Assembly: GCA_035560815.1 (NCBI GenBank)
Contig: DATMYR010000010.1
Span: forward strand, 101,924 to 165,923
Length of the DNA stretch: 64,000 nucleotides
Reading direction: 5' to 3'
Source of the DNA: UBA5314 sp035560815
GTDB lineage: Bacteria; Bacillota; Syntrophomonadia; Syntrophomonadales; Syntrophomonadaceae
Made by a program: the position numbers and the translations under genes. Below the pieces are notes generated by a model. The model saw only the letters and a list, made by a program, of their open reading frames with translations, was not told the origin of the DNA and ran no database searches. Shown piece after piece: positions 41,760-50,865 of this stretch (the stretch's first letter is position 1; every line of letters starts with the position of its first letter).

Positions 41760-42580
41760 GTCTGCTTTCCATCCAAGGAGCAAGTTTTTCCTATGTAAAA
41801 GATTCGGAGTCCATATTCCAGGATATAGCTTTCGAGGTTGATCAGGGCCAGGTTTTCTGCTTGTTGGGCCCTAATGGTTGTGGGAAAACAACCTTGCTGG
41901 ACTGCATCCTGGGACTGAATAGACTGCGTCAAGGCCGGATTATGATCCAGGGGAAGGATTTAAGTAAGTTCCCCTCGGGTCAAATAGCCCGGCATGTGGC
42001 ATATGTTCCCCAGCATCATCAGGGCACTTTCCCCTATACGGTCTTGGAAATGGTGAAGATGGGAAGGGCTGCTTATACCGGTCGATTCTCTTCACCAGCA
42101 GCAGAAGACAAACGGATCGCCAAAGAGGCGCTGGCCAAGGTGGGTTTTTCACATCTACGTCACCGTCCTTTTACCCAACTGAGTGGCGGGGAAAGCCAAC
42201 TGGTTCTGGTAGCCCGGGCTTTAGCCCAGAAAACCACAATTATCATAATGGATGAGCCCACTGCTCATCTTGATTTCAGGCACGAAATGGTGGTTATGGA
42301 GACAATCGTTGATCTGGTTAAAACCGAGGATGTATCGGTAATCATGGCCACCCATTTCCCGAATCATGTGTTTTACTTTGAAAATCAAGGAACACCGGTA
42401 ACCTGTGCATTAATGCATAATAAAGGGTTTCTAGCTTTGGGCCAGGCTGGTCAAGTTTTGAGTGAAGCGAATATGCAGACACTGTATGGAGTCAATACCA
42501 GATTGGTAAACCTGCCATGGGATAACCATAGGCAGTTAAAGCATTTGATTCCAGTAAGTACAATGGGCATGGAGGAATAA
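41756..42580 (+). CDS. FepC-type ABC transporter ATP-binding protein
   Basis: This is the ATPase of the importer encoded by its neighbours, 274 residues. It has Walker A GPNGCGKTT, a Q-loop in YVPQHHQGTFPYTVLEMV (typical of FecE/BtuD), the signature LSGGESQL, Walker B IIIMDEPTAHLD and H-loop MATHFPNH. TTG 41756 overlaps the permease stop (TTGA), with AGGGGAGGAGG as ribosome site. Confidence 0.92.
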   Translation: MSLLSIQGASFSYVKDSESIFQDIAFEVDQGQVFCLLGPNGCGKTTLLDCILGLNRLRQGRIMIQGKDLSKFPSGQIARHVAYVPQHHQGTFPYTVLEMVKMGRAAYTGRFSSPAAEDKRIAKEALAKVGFSHLRHRPFTQLSGGESQLVLVARALAQKTTIIIMDEPTAHLDFRHEMVVMETIVDLVKTEDVSVIMATHFPNHVFYFENQGTPVTCALMHNKGFLALGQAGQVLSEANMQTLYGVNTRLVNLPWDNHRQLKHLIPVSTMGMEE

Positions 42581-42584
42581 GCAA

Positions 42585-43706
42585 ATGATTGCACCGGCTA
42601 AAAAGTTCGGGATAGCTTTGTTATCCCTGGTCATCTTGGCTGGAGGCCTGTTCGTATATTACCAGCATAATCAAAAGCAGAGCCCCGTAGGGCAACTAAA
42701 TACGAGCCCCAGTGCAACCGTTACGATTGTAGACACCATAGGCCGGAGCGTTCAGGTTCCCCAAGAGGTTAAACGTGTAGCCTGTCTCTATGCGTTTTCC
42801 GGGCATGTCGCCACCATGCTGGACCAGGGACGAAAAATCGTTGCGGTTCCCGACGGACTCCATAGAGATGTGCTGTTGAATCAGATATGCCCTAGTATCG
42901 GAAAAGCTGTTGTTCCCGTACAATCTGGATCAATTAATATTGAGGAACTCCTGAAGGCCAAACCCGATTTAGTTTTTCTGCAAAAGGAGACGGCATTAAA
43001 TCAGTCGGAAGTGGAGAAACTGAATCAATTTCACATTCCCTATCTGGTTGTGGATTTCGGCAGCATTCAGGAGCAGCAAAAAGCTATAAAAGTGATTGGG
43101 CAGGCTCTAGGAGCCAGTGAACGCGCCCAGGAGTACAACACTTTCTACCAAAATTGCGTTGATAGAGTGGAAAAAGTGGTCCGAGAGATACCGCCTAATA
43201 AACGAGTTCGCGTTTACCATTCCATTAACGAAGCGACTCGAACTGATATTGTTGGAAGCCTGCCAGCCGACTGGATGCAGCGAACCGGGGCCGTGAATGT
43301 TGCTTTGGACCAGCCCCTGCGTCTGGTTGAAGGGAAATACTATGCCAGTCTGGAGCAGCTCATGGTATGGAACCCTGACCTGATCCTGGCCAATGAACCG
43401 GGAGTAGCCTCATATATTACATCCAATCCGCAATGGGCTTCCATGAAGGCGGTCAAGGACCAAAAAGTGTACCAGATGCCTATTGGCATCTCCCGCTGGG
43501 GACACCCGGGGGGATTGGAAACCCCGCTGGCCATGTTGTGGACGGCTCAACTTCTTTATCCCGGATATTGTAAAGATATAGATATAGAAGCGGAAACTCA
43601 AAAATTTTACCAGCAGTTCTTTCATGTTCAACTTGATCAGGAATCCATCGAACAAATTCTCAGCGGTCATGGCATGCGCTTGAAGAAAGGGCAGACCAAT
43701 CAGTAA
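42585..43706 (+). CDS. FecB/BtuF-type substrate-binding protein, membrane-anchored
   Basis: This is the extracellular receptor of the ABC importer, 373 residues. It has an N-terminal TM anchor (~8-26) but no lipobox Cys, which is uncommon for a Gram-positive receptor. The PF01497 fold is visible: VTIVDTIGRSVQVPQEVKRVACL, then ELLKAKPDLVFLQ, and a C-terminal half with VWNPDLILANEPG and GISRWGHPGGLETPLAMLWTAQLLYP (core RWGHPGG). The substrate could be a ferric siderophore, corrinoid or an oxyanion such as molybdate. The adjacent TiaS-like gene gives no clear hint. The gene is 4 bases after the ATPase. Confidence 0.88.
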   Translation: MIAPAKKFGIALLSLVILAGGLFVYYQHNQKQSPVGQLNTSPSATVTIVDTIGRSVQVPQEVKRVACLYAFSGHVATMLDQGRKIVAVPDGLHRDVLLNQICPSIGKAVVPVQSGSINIEELLKAKPDLVFLQKETALNQSEVEKLNQFHIPYLVVDFGSIQEQQKAIKVIGQALGASERAQEYNTFYQNCVDRVEKVVREIPPNKRVRVYHSINEATRTDIVGSLPADWMQRTGAVNVALDQPLRLVEGKYYASLEQLMVWNPDLILANEPGVASYITSNPQWASMKAVKDQKVYQMPIGISRWGHPGGLETPLAMLWTAQLLYPGYCKDIDIEAETQKFYQQFFHVQLDQESIEQILSGHGMRLKKGQTNQ

Positions 43707-43774
43707 AAGCTTTCAATCAATAATTGCAAAGCATAGAAATAGGGATCCATTCGATAATTTGGGAGGTAACTTTG

Positions 43775-44521
43775 ATGCGCATATTGGTTGCAATAGATGA
43801 TACTGATAATATCGATTCCCGCGGAACCGGCGAACTTGCTTCTCTCCTGGCCAAGGCCATTGAGCAGCGTGGATGGGGGACTACTGAGCCCATAACCCGC
43901 CACCAACTGCTGGTTCACCCCGATATTCCCTACACATCCCATAACAGCAGCATGTGTTTTACCAGTGAACTGGGGGATTCATATTTGGATGAATTTATAG
44001 ATTACGCTTCTACTTTCCTGGTCCGAGAATGTGCTCCGGGATCTGACCCGGGGCTGTGCATCGCCTGCCAGGCTAATCTGGATGATCCTCAAGCGCTCAT
44101 CGCCTTTGGCCTGCAAGCTAAAGAAGAGGTGCTCCAGAAAGAAGATGCCTATATACTGGCCAAAACAATGGGAATCCATCTTTCCGAACACGGTGGAACC
44201 GGGCAGGGCATAATTGGTGCTTTAGCCGGGGTGGGTCTGCGTCTCAGCGGCAATGACGGCCGATTGAAAGGAAAACTCAAAATACGCTCTCAAGCTGAGG
44301 TATTGTCAGTGATCGAGATCAAACTGCAAACGGGGGTAAAGGTCGTAAAGACAATCGATGGTAAAATGTTAGCGGATGTCGAATTGATTAGATTGGGAGA
44401 AACATTGAAAGCTGTCTACCTGGAAAACCAGGCCACCCTTTTGGTTTGCTCCACCGGTCTAGAGGGAGAAAACCTCGCTGCCTGGCAGACTTGTAGTAAA
44501 AATCAACTGCGGGGATATTGA
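43775..44521 (+). CDS. TiaS-like nucleotide-binding protein
   Basis: The 248 residues begin VAIDDTDNIDSRGTGELASLLAKAI, the N-terminal signature (DDTD) of archaeal tRNA-Ile2 agmatidine synthetase TiaS. HGGTGQGIIGALAGVGLRLSGNDGR (core GGTGQGIIGALAGVG) lies at ~147-170. The TiaS C-terminal OB and zinc-ribbon parts are absent, so the tRNA role is unlikely to be conserved. CIACQAN adds a CxxC. ATG 43775 follows GGGAGGTAAC. Stand-alone TiaS-like proteins in bacteria have no established function that I can name. Position suggests a role in metabolism of the compound imported by the ABC transporter. Confidence 0.6.
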   Translation: MRILVAIDDTDNIDSRGTGELASLLAKAIEQRGWGTTEPITRHQLLVHPDIPYTSHNSSMCFTSELGDSYLDEFIDYASTFLVRECAPGSDPGLCIACQANLDDPQALIAFGLQAKEEVLQKEDAYILAKTMGIHLSEHGGTGQGIIGALAGVGLRLSGNDGRLKGKLKIRSQAEVLSVIEIKLQTGVKVVKTIDGKMLADVELIRLGETLKAVYLENQATLLVCSTGLEGENLAAWQTCSKNQLRGY

Positions 44522-44523
44522 CT

Positions 44524-44736
44524 ATGAAGAATTGGACCATTAACATCCAGGGCATGAAGCTATTTATCCATGGGCTTGAGGCCTGGCTTGAGGCGGCTGA
44601 GGAAGCTGAACGATGCCATTATTTCAATGCCGATGATGAAGACGAGCGGGTAACAGAGACCCGTTCCTGTTATGATTGCCGCTACCGCAAATGGCTTCGC
44701 GAGTCTATTGTCTGCCTGCGAACATGTGACTATTAA
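44524..44736 (+). CDS. Small Cys-rich protein downstream of the TiaS-like gene
   Basis: The 70 residues start with NWTINIQGMKLFIHGLEAWLEAAEEAERCHYF. The C-terminal third holds four Cys (SCYDCRYRKWL, IVCLRTCDY), a possible metal site. It lies 2 bases after the TiaS-like stop and is probably translationally coupled to it. I do not recognise the family. A convergent gene follows. Confidence 0.55.
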   Translation: MKNWTINIQGMKLFIHGLEAWLEAAEEAERCHYFNADDEDERVTETRSCYDCRYRKWLRESIVCLRTCDY

Positions 44737-44816
44737 CCTGAAGCCCCACTGCTCTTCAAAGGGCAGAACTCAGATTTCGTAAATACTGCAAAATATCTCA
44801 AAGCGTTTCATTACTG

Positions 44817-45851
44817 TTACGTATTTTCAATATCTGATACTAATTGCATTACAGCTATTTCTTGAGTTGCCCAGCTAGTACAAAAACGAACAGCACTATG
44901 TATTTGATCGATCCTCTGCCAATATGAATATGCATAGTTTTCTTTTAACTTTTCCAGCACCACATCCGGAATTATCGGGAACTGCTGATTTGTCGTAGAT
45001 CGAGAAAGAAAGGAATACCCCTTTTTTTCACAGGCATCTTTGATCAGACTAGCCATTGTATTTGCATGTTTTGCCAGCTTAAAATACAAATCATCTTCAA
45101 ATAAAGTAATAAATTGCAGGCCAAGAAGTCTTCCTTTAGCGAGCATTCCGCCCTTCTGTTTAATTAAGTAACGGAAATCCGGTTTTAAATTTTCATTACA
45201 AATAATTAAGGCCTCACCAAATAGTGCTCCGATTTTCGTTCCACCAATGTAAAAAGCATCACATAGTTCGGCAATCATTGGCAAATCAAGGTCATTGTCC
45301 TCAGCACAAAGTGCATATCCCAGACGTGCTCCGTCCAGGTAAAGGATCAGATTGTTCTTTCTACATGTTTTGCTTATAGCCATTAACTCATCTTTAGAAT
45401 ATATTGAACCAATTTCCGTTGGATGAGAAACATACACCAGCTTGGGCTGCACCATATGCTCACGCGATTCATCATGAAAATGGCTATCATAAGTATCTTG
45501 AATTTGTTTAGCAGTAAGCTTACCATCTGAACTTGGCAATGCAAGCACTTTATGTCCTGTAGCTTCTATAGCACCGCTCTCATGAACATTAATGTGCCCG
45601 CTTGTTGCCGTAATTACGCCTTGATGGGGACGAAGTGCTGCCGAGATAACTGTGAGATTTGTCTGAGTACCCCCGACAAAAAAATGTACATCTACATCCT
45701 GGCGTTCACATTTTTCTTGAATTAACCTAATTGCTTGCTTACAATAGGCATCTTCTCCATAACCTTCCGTTTGCTCCAAATTCGTTTTTACTAAATTCTT
45801 GAGTATTTTAGGATGTGCTCCCTCACAATAATCACAACTAAAACTTATCAT
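44817..45851 (-). CDS. Low-specificity threonine aldolase-like PLP enzyme
   Basis: This is a fold-type I PLP enzyme of the threonine aldolase/beta-eliminating lyase family, 344 residues, cytosolic. It probably cleaves L-threonine or allo-threonine to glycine and acetaldehyde. The PLP-binding Lys lies in FYIGGTKIGALFGEAL (~201). The preceding LYLDGARLGYAL carries the Asp that contacts the pyridine N. FVGGTQTNLTVI lies near the N-terminus, and HINVHESGAIEATGHK carries the stacking His. ATG 45851 follows AGGAAAG; the ATG at 45890 adds residues without a site. It is encoded opposite to its neighbours, alone. Confidence 0.88.
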   Translation of the reverse strand: MISFSCDYCEGAHPKILKNLVKTNLEQTEGYGEDAYCKQAIRLIQEKCERQDVDVHFFVGGTQTNLTVISAALRPHQGVITATSGHINVHESGAIEATGHKVLALPSSDGKLTAKQIQDTYDSHFHDESREHMVQPKLVYVSHPTEIGSIYSKDELMAISKTCRKNNLILYLDGARLGYALCAEDNDLDLPMIAELCDAFYIGGTKIGALFGEALIICNENLKPDFRYLIKQKGGMLAKGRLLGLQFITLFEDDLYFKLAKHANTMASLIKDACEKKGYSFLSRSTTNQQFPIIPDVVLEKLKENYAYSYWQRIDQIHSAVRFCTSWATQEIAVMQLVSDIENT

Positions 45852-45954
45852 AGTAATCTTTCCTTTCTGAGATCGAATGAATGGAGTCATTTTCCTTTTG
45901 CCTTCATTTTAGCTTATTTGTCGGCTTCAAGAAAAACAATGAATCAAGCCTGAG

Positions 45955-45992
45955 CACAAAAAAGCCTTCGATACTGCTACTATCGAGGGCTT
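45955..45992 (-). terminator. Minus-strand terminator-like hairpin upstream of the aldolase-like gene
   Basis: AAGCCTTCGATA (45962-45973) pairs with TATCGAGGGCTT (45981-45992). On the minus strand it is followed by TTTTTTG. It lies in the leader side of the aldolase gene, so it is an attenuator or the relic end of a lost gene. The rest of 45852-46235 shows no gene. Confidence 0.5.
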
Positions 45993-46235
45993 GATGGCTG
46001 GGAGTCAGTCATCTTGCAAAAATCTTGCGATCCTTTGATACAATATGTAAGGTCTGAAACCTGGGTTAGATAACGCATTTGAAATCTTGTTTATATTGCA
46101 GGAACCAGTCTTGAACTGTCGTACTAATTGGAATCTGTAATCCTTTCCTAGGTTACTTTTGTTCTTGAAAACAAAACTGGTCAGCAGGAGGTGGAACCAG
46201 TCTAGAGGATGTTAAGAAAAAAGGAGGAATATGAG

Positions 46236-48245
46236 GTGCCAAAGAGAAAGAATCGGATATCTACAGTTCTTATATTATTGTCGTTTATATTAACGATGGG
46301 GATATTGTGGCCTTGCGGGCTTGCTTGGGCCGGACCGGGACCTGATGTAAACATAACGAATGATTTCACTGATCCTCATTTCAAGCAGGCGATCTATACA
46401 TGGTTGGGACAAACACCTGGAACAATCATACACAAGTCGAGTTTGACCGCGCGCATGAGTGCAAAGCAATACACTTTGGATGTCAGCAACCAGAACATTG
46501 CCGACCTGGCTGGCCTACAGGATTTTGAAGGAACCGGATTAACCATACTCAAATGTCAGAAGAACAAATTAACCACCGTGCCGCCCCTGCCCAGCAGCTT
46601 ACAATTTTACTATGGCGATGATAACCTGTTGACCAGCTTACCGGTGCTGGATAGTAATCTTTTTCAACTGGGCTGCGCGAATAACAAGCTGACGAGCCTG
46701 CCCACCCTGCCCAGCGGTTTGGCAACACTGGGCGTTACCGGCAACAGCCTGACCACCCTACCGGCCTTGCCCAGCAACCTGAAGGATCTTACCTGCGACT
46801 CGAACCAGTTGACCGCTCTGCCCACTCTGCCCAGCAGTCTCAAGACCATAAACTGCGCCAACAATAAGCTAACCAGCCTGCCTACACTACCCAGTACTCT
46901 AACGCTCCTTTATTGTGGCAACAACCAGTTGAGCAGCCTGCCTGCGCTGCCCGCCGGTCTGACAGCATTGTTGTGCTATTACAACAAGTTAGTCCATCTG
47001 CCTACTCTGCCCGCTACGATTACGTGTTTGCGCTGCTCATACAACCAGCTAACCAGCCTGCCCGCTTTGCCTGCGGCGCTGACTGAATTACGCTGCGAGC
47101 AGAACCAGTTGACCAGTCTGCCCGCCTTACCCAGTAGTCTGAATATATTGTATTGCTACGAGAATCAGATAAACAGCATGGGCAGCCTTCCCGGTACACT
47201 TAAAGATTTTCAATGCTACAGCAACAAATTAATAAGCCTGCCTGCGCTTCCTGCCGGTCTGCAGACATTGGACTGTCACCAGAACAACCTGTTGGGCACC
47301 ATGTCCGGAGTGCCCGCCACCCTGACTTATCTCAACTGCTCCTTTAACCAATTGACCGATTTTACCGCCTTGCCTGGCAGCATGCAGACATTAAATTGTG
47401 CTTGCAATTACATGGATGTTTATTCAAATGGAACGGGTTCGCTAAAGGCCAGGTTAAACGGCATTGTCTGCGGGCAAAAATTTGTTGAACCCCAGTATCG
47501 GGTCTTCTACCAACAGCAAACTCCAATGATCATTAAAACTTCTGAGACAAAAAACATCAGCAGTGACCTGGTCAGGCAGGAAGCTGCGGCCGGTGGCATC
47601 AACTGGATCACCAAAGGTGTCCCAGGTACCTTCTTTGTCTTCTCCAGTTCCAACACCGCGGTTGCTACGGTGGACGCGTCGACTGGTGCAGTTACCGGCC
47701 ATCATCCCGGCAGCTGCAACATCTTTGCGGACCTGAGCGGCTTACAAAGCACATTTACCCGCGCAACCATTCCGGTGAAGGTGCCCGCATTGATAGGCAA
47801 TGCTAATGGGCAAACAAATCCCCAACAAGCAAGCAAACCGGATTTGATACTTCCAAGCGTAGATGGACCCGACTCGGTACTCGTCGGGGGCAGCATCACG
47901 ATTAATTATACGGTCAAGAACCAGGGGAGTGCTCCAGCCGGCGCCTTCGTCGTAAGTTTCTATATCTCCTCGGACGATAATATAACTGGCAGTGATACCT
48001 ATCTGGGGCAGCGTTCGCTCAAAAGTCTGGCCGCCGGAGCCAGCAGCAGCGACAGCCTCACAGTAAACCTTCCCAACACATTGACTCCCAACCTTTATTT
48101 TATTGGAGCGGTTGTGGACTCCACCATTCCTGGCGTAAATGAAGCTGTAGAGACCAACAACGTCGGCTATGATCCCAATCGAATTACCATAAAGAAACCT
48201 TTGGGAATTTTTGCAACACAGAATCCGATAATAACTCGAAAATAA
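46236..48245 (+). CDS. Secreted leucine-rich-repeat protein with CARDB domain
   Basis: This 669-residue surface protein has a signal peptide (~8-33, ends LAWAGPG). An N-terminal cap (~40-100) leads into about 14 LRR units of ~21 residues with consensus LPALPSSLxxLxCxxNQLTS. Most units have Cys at the LxC position, giving a Cys ladder. An Ig-like Big_2 segment (FSSSNTAVATVDASTGAVTGHHPG) and a CARDB domain (~545-650, DSVLVGGSITINYTVKNQGSAPAG) follow. No anchor motif is visible. GTG 46236 was chosen behind AAGGAGGAAT; ATG 46209 has a poorer site. A ligand or adhesion role is likely but not shown. Confidence 0.82.
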   Translation: MPKRKNRISTVLILLSFILTMGILWPCGLAWAGPGPDVNITNDFTDPHFKQAIYTWLGQTPGTIIHKSSLTARMSAKQYTLDVSNQNIADLAGLQDFEGTGLTILKCQKNKLTTVPPLPSSLQFYYGDDNLLTSLPVLDSNLFQLGCANNKLTSLPTLPSGLATLGVTGNSLTTLPALPSNLKDLTCDSNQLTALPTLPSSLKTINCANNKLTSLPTLPSTLTLLYCGNNQLSSLPALPAGLTALLCYYNKLVHLPTLPATITCLRCSYNQLTSLPALPAALTELRCEQNQLTSLPALPSSLNILYCYENQINSMGSLPGTLKDFQCYSNKLISLPALPAGLQTLDCHQNNLLGTMSGVPATLTYLNCSFNQLTDFTALPGSMQTLNCACNYMDVYSNGTGSLKARLNGIVCGQKFVEPQYRVFYQQQTPMIIKTSETKNISSDLVRQEAAAGGINWITKGVPGTFFVFSSSNTAVATVDASTGAVTGHHPGSCNIFADLSGLQSTFTRATIPVKVPALIGNANGQTNPQQASKPDLILPSVDGPDSVLVGGSITINYTVKNQGSAPAGAFVVSFYISSDDNITGSDTYLGQRSLKSLAAGASSSDSLTVNLPNTLTPNLYFIGAVVDSTIPGVNEAVETNNVGYDPNRITIKKPLGIFATQNPIITRK

Positions 48246-48816
48246 TGGTTAGTTTGTATTCCCAATAAATTTAATGTAATTAAGGGTTAAGATGAAAATA
48301 GGGCACTTCTCTGATATGGGGGAAGTGTCTATTTCATCCGCGGAGAGTATTGTCTTGGGCAACGTCTGTTCACCATGCAAATTTGCCTGTCGGGAGCCGT
48401 GAATTTCAGAAAAATGTAAATACAGCACGGCACTCAATCCGTTTACACAAAATCCTTGAAGATAGGCAGCATCCTGGACATTAACCTATAAAACGCGTTT
48501 GCGTCATTCCTGCAAAGTATTCCACTTAAACATCCATCAATAATGCATACCTAAGGGCAAAACAAAATATCATTCTATGATAAATATTCCTATTATATTT
48601 CATGGTTTTATCATTGGGCCATCATGGAAAGAACTTAATATTAGTAATAAAATGAATAAAATCTGACATCAGTATTTTGCATAAAACGACAAATACATAA
48701 AATTTTCGAAGGATAAACCATCTTTTGTGCAGAAATACCGATAGTAAGAAAATTGTGGCATGCTTATTGAGTTTTATGGTTTACCCAACTATCACTCGAT
48801 AAAAGGAGATATAGCA
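48246..48816. other. AT-rich gene-free stretch with one long imperfect hairpin
   Basis: This 570-base interval has no supported gene. GATGAAAATAGGGCACTTC (48291-48309) is nearly the reverse complement of 48322-48338 and may terminate the LRR gene, although no T run follows. The part from 48480 to 48760 is very AT-rich and probably holds the promoter of the kinase cassette, but no clear -35/-10 pair was found. Confidence 0.5.
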
Positions 48817-50853
48817 GTGATCAGATGCCCGGTCTGTACCAGCGAAAACCTCGATGATAAGAAATTTTGCGGAGAATGCGGTGTTAACCTCATCGAAGGT
48901 CTTACAGGACGCTTAAATGCTGATAGTCTACTTGAAAGCCGCTACCGTATTATTAGAACCATAGGACGTGGCGGGATGGGGGCAGTGTATCTTGCTCTTG
49001 ACCAGCGTCTCAACAATATGCGGGTAGCTATCAAGGAGATGAGTACCAATGCGGTGGGGCGGGGAAACTTACTGTCGGCTATTTCATCCTTTAAGAAAGA
49101 AGCCGCTATCTTAATAGACCTGCGACATCCAGCCCTTCCTCGAGTGATAGATTTCTTCCCCCGTGGCGTGGATCGCTGGTATCTGGTGATGGACTTCATA
49201 GAAGGAAAAAACCTTTCAACGGTTCTCAACGAGCGGGGACGCATTGAAGAACCGGAAGTTCTTGACTGGACTTCGCAAATCTGTGAAATATTAGATTTCT
49301 TGCATGGGCAAGACCCATCCATAATATTCCGCGACCTGAAACCTTCGAACATTATGCTTAACCCCCAGGGGCAGATCAAACTGGTTGATTTCGGCATAGC
49401 ACGCCACTTTCGTCCGGGAGTCGGCTCGGATACTGCTGCCTATGGTTCCACCGGATTTGCCCCACCGGAACAATATGGCGACCGGCAGACCAATATCCGG
49501 TCCGACATCTATGCATTAGGTGCCACCCTTCATTTCTTGTTAACTGGGGTAGATCCGAAATCAAATCCCTTCATCTTCGAAGAACCTGCACAATACGTAA
49601 AAATATCTCCCCGTATAAATGCGGCTATAATGAAATCCTTGGAGTTTAGGCCGGAGAACCGGCCGGAAAATATTGCTCATTTTTGGGAGCTTATCACCGG
49701 TGAGACCTGGCCGGAGCATTTGGTGCAGCATAGAAGAGTACTAAGGCAAGATCTTCGATCCCCAGGGATAGTTAAACCGGATCATCCAGCCCAGATACTC
49801 CTAGAATTAAATGAAGAAACCGGGAGTTCGTCAGGTATGGAGGAGATAGAGCAGGATTGTCATTCCTCAGAGTACTTTGAAGAAATTCACGGGCAATCCG
49901 GGACACTTTCATTTGAGGAAAATGACGTTGATGTTTCGGCAGATGAAGCAAATAGAGCTGCTGAAGAAGAACCCATTACTGGTTCCGAAGATCTCAATAT
50001 AAACGGAGTCGGAGAAGCAGATGAGCAACCATTAATTGATATAGAAGTACCTGAGCCACAGACCGATGATCAGAATATGAGTGAGCCGGAACCGATTCGA
50101 GGGAAAAACATCCTGGTTGCAGCAACAGAAGAAGAAATAAGCGAAGAAGACACAAAAACCGGAACGCTTCTCCTATCATGTATAGATAGTGAAGAAATCG
50201 AACCCGGAACGGAAACAAAACTTATCGCTGGCGAAGATAGCTCTACCAGCACCCTGGCTTTGCAACTAGACGATTTGCCCATAGATCAAGCTCTAGAAAA
50301 CTTAATCAGCAACCAACCATCAGGAATTAAGAGTGATCAAGCATCCAGTTATAATAAACCACCTAATCCATCCCGGGTACTAAAAGAAAAGGAAAAACCC
50401 AAGGCTATTAAATCCATGCAACAGAAAAAGCAGAATAAAAGGACCGTTATTGTTGTGGTAGTTGTTTTAATCATTTCCATCACCGTTGCAGCAGTTATTC
50501 GTTCAAATAAAAAACAGCCTAATCTCCAGAGTCCTATCCAGTCGAATACAACAACGCAAACAAACAACTCCGGAACGTCATCAGCTTCCAGTGGTGATAA
50601 TAGCCAACCTACGAACAGTATTACGGAAAAACAACCAGCCAGCACCACAACCACGCCTGATACAACAGCTAAGGAAACAGGCGGTTATTCTGCTCCCAGT
50701 AGTGGATCTTCCACCAAGCCTAAGACTGATGTTACTCCGCCACCTAGTAGTAGTGATTCGGGAGGCAATGGTTCCGGTAATAGCGTTAATCAGCCACAGG
50801 GTGAGACTTATGATAATCGTCCCAATGGTGAGACCTATGATTATAGAATATAG
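48817..50853 (+). CDS. Zinc-ribbon Ser/Thr protein kinase, membrane-anchored (cassette 1)
   Basis: This Hanks-type kinase has 678 residues. An N-terminal zinc ribbon (CPVC...CGEC, 4-24) precedes the kinase domain (~40-300): glycine loop GRGGMGAVYLA, VAIKEMS Lys, catalytic FRDLKPSN (Asp ~171), DFGIAR and APPEQYG. An acidic linker of ~230 residues leads to one TM helix (~540-560), then a Ser/Thr/Pro/Gly-rich extracellular tail with repeated GETYDNRPNGETYDYR. No PASTA domains are present. GTG 48817 follows AAGGAGATA; the earlier ATG 48760 adds unrelated residues. It is paralogous to the kinase at 57798 and 12 bases before a secreted CuAO-N protein. Confidence 0.87.
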   Translation: MIRCPVCTSENLDDKKFCGECGVNLIEGLTGRLNADSLLESRYRIIRTIGRGGMGAVYLALDQRLNNMRVAIKEMSTNAVGRGNLLSAISSFKKEAAILIDLRHPALPRVIDFFPRGVDRWYLVMDFIEGKNLSTVLNERGRIEEPEVLDWTSQICEILDFLHGQDPSIIFRDLKPSNIMLNPQGQIKLVDFGIARHFRPGVGSDTAAYGSTGFAPPEQYGDRQTNIRSDIYALGATLHFLLTGVDPKSNPFIFEEPAQYVKISPRINAAIMKSLEFRPENRPENIAHFWELITGETWPEHLVQHRRVLRQDLRSPGIVKPDHPAQILLELNEETGSSSGMEEIEQDCHSSEYFEEIHGQSGTLSFEENDVDVSADEANRAAEEEPITGSEDLNINGVGEADEQPLIDIEVPEPQTDDQNMSEPEPIRGKNILVAATEEEISEEDTKTGTLLLSCIDSEEIEPGTETKLIAGEDSSTSTLALQLDDLPIDQALENLISNQPSGIKSDQASSYNKPPNPSRVLKEKEKPKAIKSMQQKKQNKRTVIVVVVVLIISITVAAVIRSNKKQPNLQSPIQSNTTTQTNNSGTSSASSGDNSQPTNSITEKQPASTTTTPDTTAKETGGYSAPSSGSSTKPKTDVTPPPSSSDSGGNGSGNSVNQPQGETYDNRPNGETYDYRI

Positions 50854-50865
50854 GAGGTTGTAAGT

